Source of the DNA: Actinomycetota bacterium
GTDB lineage: Bacteria; Actinomycetota; Actinomycetes; Actinomycetales; Microbacteriaceae
Length of the DNA: 7,980 nt
Reading direction: 5' to 3'
NCBI GenBank assembly: GCA_010028615.1
Contig: RHAS01000031.1
Coordinates: 1-7,980, forward strand
The translations under genes and the position numbers were made by a program. Of the stretch, positions 6,620-7,980 are shown piece by piece (the stretch's first letter is position 1; each line of letters opens with the position of its first letter). The notes beneath the pieces were generated by a model. The model was not told the DNA's origin and ran no database searches. It worked only from the letters and a program-made list of their open reading frames with translations.

Positions 6620-7371
6620 TGAGCACATCAGTCGAATCCACTAAGCAGATAGCCGAAGTCCCCTCATTCAACGTGACGCTATTCGTGCGACGCTTCAACC
6701 CAGAAACAGACACTGAGCCTAAGTGGCAAGATTTTGATGTTCAGGTTTACGGCACCGACCGCGTTCTAGATGCCTTGCACAAAATCAAATGGGAAATTGA
6801 TGGAACGCTAACCTTTAGAAGATCTTGCGCTCACGGTGTCTGTGGGTCAGATGCAATGCGTATCAATGGCCGCAACCGTTTGGCCTGTAAGACTTTGATC
6901 AAGGATCTTGACATCACTCAGCCAATCTATGTCGAGCCAATCAAGGGTCTGAATGTTGAAAAAGACCTAGTTGTTGACATGAACCCGTTCTACCAGGCTT
7001 ATAAAGATGTGAAGCCGTTCCTGATTGCATCTGACAATCCAGAGAAGGAACGCCTGCAATCCCCCGAACAGCGTGCCAGATTTGATGACACGACCAAGTG
7101 CATTCTCTGCGCTGCCTGCACCACAAGCTGCCCTGTCTTCTGGACAGACAATCAGTACTTCGGCCCAGCTGCAATTGTGAATGCCCACCGCTTTATCTTT
7201 GACTCCCGCGATGAAGCGGCCGAAGTCAGGCTAGAAATCCTAAATGACAAAGAAGGTGTTTGGCGCTGCCGCACCACATTCAACTGCACCGAGGCTTGTC
7301 CACGTGGAATTGAAGTCACCAAGGCGATCGCCGAGGTAAAACAGGCTGTGCTGCGCGGAAAACGCTCCTGA
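6619..7371 (+). CDS. sdhB: Succinate dehydrogenase iron-sulfur subunit SdhB
   Basis: The electron-transfer subunit, 250 residues, carries electrons from FAD to the quinone through three clusters. Seen: [2Fe-2S] ligands Cys70, Cys75, Asp78 and Cys90 in CAHGVCGSDAM and its sequel, with Asp as third ligand as in E. coli. CILCAACTTSCP (161-172) and CRTTFNCTEACP (217-228) supply the [4Fe-4S] and [3Fe-4S] ligands Cys161, 164, 167, 171, 217, 223 and 227. Ligand spacing matches E. coli SdhB apart from one residue less between Cys171 and Cys217. Near the quinone, E. coli Trp164 and His207 are replaced by Thr176 and Arg218, which I recall as usual in actinobacterial Sdh2-type enzymes. The start ATG overlaps the sdhA stop by one base, so translation is probably coupled. 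It ends the sdh operon. Confidence 0.98.
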   Translation: MSTSVESTKQIAEVPSFNVTLFVRRFNPETDTEPKWQDFDVQVYGTDRVLDALHKIKWEIDGTLTFRRSCAHGVCGSDAMRINGRNRLACKTLIKDLDITQPIYVEPIKGLNVEKDLVVDMNPFYQAYKDVKPFLIASDNPEKERLQSPEQRARFDDTTKCILCAACTTSCPVFWTDNQYFGPAAIVNAHRFIFDSRDEAAEVRLEILNDKEGVWRCRTTFNCTEACPRGIEVTKAIAEVKQAVLRGKRS

Positions 7372-7381
7372 GAGTTTTCCG
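7356..7381 (+). other. Stem-loop spanning the sdhB stop codon
   Basis: CGGAAAAC (7356-7363) pairs perfectly with GTTTTCCG (7374-7381), with two more possible inner pairs around a 4-nt loop. The sdhB stop codon lies in the inner part of the structure. No T-run follows, so it is not a canonical intrinsic terminator. It could slow 3' decay of the sdh mRNA or act as a weak terminator before the Rieske gene. Confidence 0.45.
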
Positions 7382-7422
7382 ACAAAGCCGAAATCTAACT
7401 GGTTAAAGTCGTATCGACAATT

Positions 7423-7428
7423 TAGGCT
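7423..7428 (+). promoter_or_regulatory. Candidate -10 element for leaderless transcription of the Rieske gene
   Basis: TAGGCT fits the actinobacterial TAnnnT -10 pattern and ends 7 nt before the ATG at 7436. Transcription would then begin at or next to the start codon. The only Shine-Dalgarno-like match is a bare AGG 9 nt upstream, consistent with a leaderless mRNA. The -35 at 17 nt spacing (TGGTTA) is poor. Confidence 0.4.
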
Positions 7429-7435
7429 TAATGGC

Positions 7436-7891
7436 ATGTCCGAACTAAATTGCCCTAATCGCAGGCTGACCGAAGTCAACGAAGGCAAACTAAGTCTTAG
7501 CAGACGAAACTTTTTTGCAGGCCTTGCCATCGCGGCCGGCTCAGTTGGACTAACTGGAATTGCAGAAAGCGCTCAAGCCGCGACTAAAAAATATAAAGTG
7601 TGCACCACCAAGGATGTGAAGGTCGGTAGCGCAGTTCTTTTTCTAGTGAAATCTGCCAACATCATGGTGCTAATCACTCAACCTAAGGCTGGGACCTTTC
7701 GAGCATTTAACCCAGCCTGCACTCACGAGGGATTCCAGATCAATGGCGTTCAAGGCAACAATTTAGTCTGCCCAGTGCACCAGGCTCAATTTGATATGAC
7801 CACCGGTGGAGTCAAACGCGGTCCAGCTCGTAAAGCGCTAGGCCAATACAAACTAACCAGAACTGGAACAACAATCTATATAAATGCATAG
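7436..7891 (+). CDS. Tat-exported Rieske [2Fe-2S] protein
   Basis: A 151-residue small iron-sulfur protein predicted to be folded in the cytoplasm, loaded with its cluster and exported by the Tat system. Seen: an N-terminal tail of about 20 residues, the twin-arginine motif SRRNFF (22-27), a hydrophobic stretch (about 28-41) and a possible AQA cleavage site (46-48). A Rieske domain follows with CTH (Cys95, His97) and CPVH (Cys112, His115) as cluster ligands. The disulfide cysteines of bc1-type Rieske proteins are absent: CTHEGF and CPVHQA replace CTHxGC and CPCHGS. It is too short, and lacks the anchor, for a bc complex Rieske subunit. It lies 64 nt after sdhB and 15 nt before an exonuclease III gene. 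Its redox partner is unknown; an accessory electron-transfer role outside the membrane is an inference. Confidence 0.92.
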   Translation: MSELNCPNRRLTEVNEGKLSLSRRNFFAGLAIAAGSVGLTGIAESAQAATKKYKVCTTKDVKVGSAVLFLVKSANIMVLITQPKAGTFRAFNPACTHEGFQINGVQGNNLVCPVHQAQFDMTTGGVKRGPARKALGQYKLTRTGTTIYINA

Positions 7892-7894
7892 GTC

Positions 7895-7900
7895 TAAACT
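7895..7900 (+). promoter_or_regulatory. xthA: Candidate -10 element for leaderless transcription of xthA
   Basis: TAAACT (4 of 6 matches to TATAAT, TAnnnT pattern) ends 6 nt before the ATG at 7907, in a 15-nt gap that has no Shine-Dalgarno sequence. This is the arrangement expected for a leaderless mRNA starting at the A of the ATG. No good -35 is visible. Confidence 0.5.
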
Positions 7901-7906
7901 TGACCC

Positions 7907-7980
7907 ATGCCGACAAAAATTAGTGTTGCCACAATCAACGTAAACGGTGTTCGCGCCGCAGCCAAAAAAGGTCTAATCGA
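7907..7980 (+). CDS. xthA: Exodeoxyribonuclease III (partial, N-terminus only)
   Basis: Only 24 complete codons are present before the right edge. The N-terminus has ISVATINVNGVRAAAKKGL, which matches the opening strand of exonuclease III/AP endonucleases, where NxNGxRA includes the metal- and substrate-site asparagine (compare FNINGLRAR in E. coli). Such enzymes cut DNA at abasic sites and remove 3' blocks in base excision repair. From memory, an exonuclease III gene near sdhB is common in Microbacteriaceae. The start at ATG 7907 is supported by the -10-like TAAACT just upstream. The rest of the endonuclease/exonuclease/phosphatase domain cannot be checked here. Confidence 0.8.
   Translation, partial: MPTKISVATINVNGVRAAAKKGLI

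Noticed and set aside
6941..7385. Open frames on the minus strand opposite sdhB
   Set aside because: They lack ribosome-binding sites and recognisable domains, and they overlap a fully conserved iron-sulfur protein; antisense shadows.
7431..7448. Five-codon ATG frame overlapping the Rieske start
   Set aside because: Out of frame and immediately terminated; no sign of an uORF role, and it would lie upstream of the proposed leaderless start.
1..7980. Mobile elements, CRISPR arrays, tRNA/rRNA genes, defence genes
   Set aside because: No transposase, repeat-spacer pattern, RNA gene or defence domain is visible; the genes are housekeeping or transport with uniform codon use.

Overview
The window is ordinary actinobacterial chromosome with two divergent gene blocks. 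Gene order, a two-anchor Sdh2-like succinate dehydrogenase, frequent GTG/TTG starts and apparent leaderless -10 elements suggest a member of the Microbacteriaceae. Codon use (many AGA and CTA codons, moderate G+C by eye, not computed) suits a small-genome freshwater lineage of that family better than its high-G+C soil relatives. This placement is an inference; no rRNA or other marker gene lies in the window.

Leftward block (minus strand, read from 3961 down to 1): manC, a GDP-mannose-forming nucleotidyltransferase; then, overlapping it by 4 nt, a divergent BMP-like lipoprotein; then a canonical BMP-family nucleoside-binding lipoprotein; then a strong intrinsic terminator; then the first third or so of an ABC transporter ATPase of the nucleoside/simple-sugar type, which runs off the left edge. 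The binding lipoprotein and the ATPase look like parts of one nucleoside importer. The terminator between them probably lets the binding protein be made in excess over the ATPase.

Rightward block (plus strand, 4031 to the right edge): a tight sdhC-sdhD-sdhA-sdhB operon encoding a complete succinate:quinone oxidoreductase. It links the TCA cycle to the membrane quinone pool, and its histidine pattern suggests two haems b. After a 64-nt gap comes a small Tat-exported Rieske protein lacking the usual disulfide cysteines. After a further 15 nt comes the start of an exonuclease III gene that runs off the right edge. The last two genes lack good ribosome-binding sites but have -10-like hexamers 6 to 7 nt before their ATG, which suggests leaderless transcription.

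The two blocks are separated by only 69 bp (3962-4030), which hold the control signals for both and an imperfect inverted repeat. No mobile element, CRISPR array, tRNA or rRNA is visible, and no stretch over 300 nt lacks a gene. I do not see a clearly new multi-gene system. The points most worth a second look are the unusual Rieske protein beside sdhB and the degenerate BMP paralogue coupled to manC.
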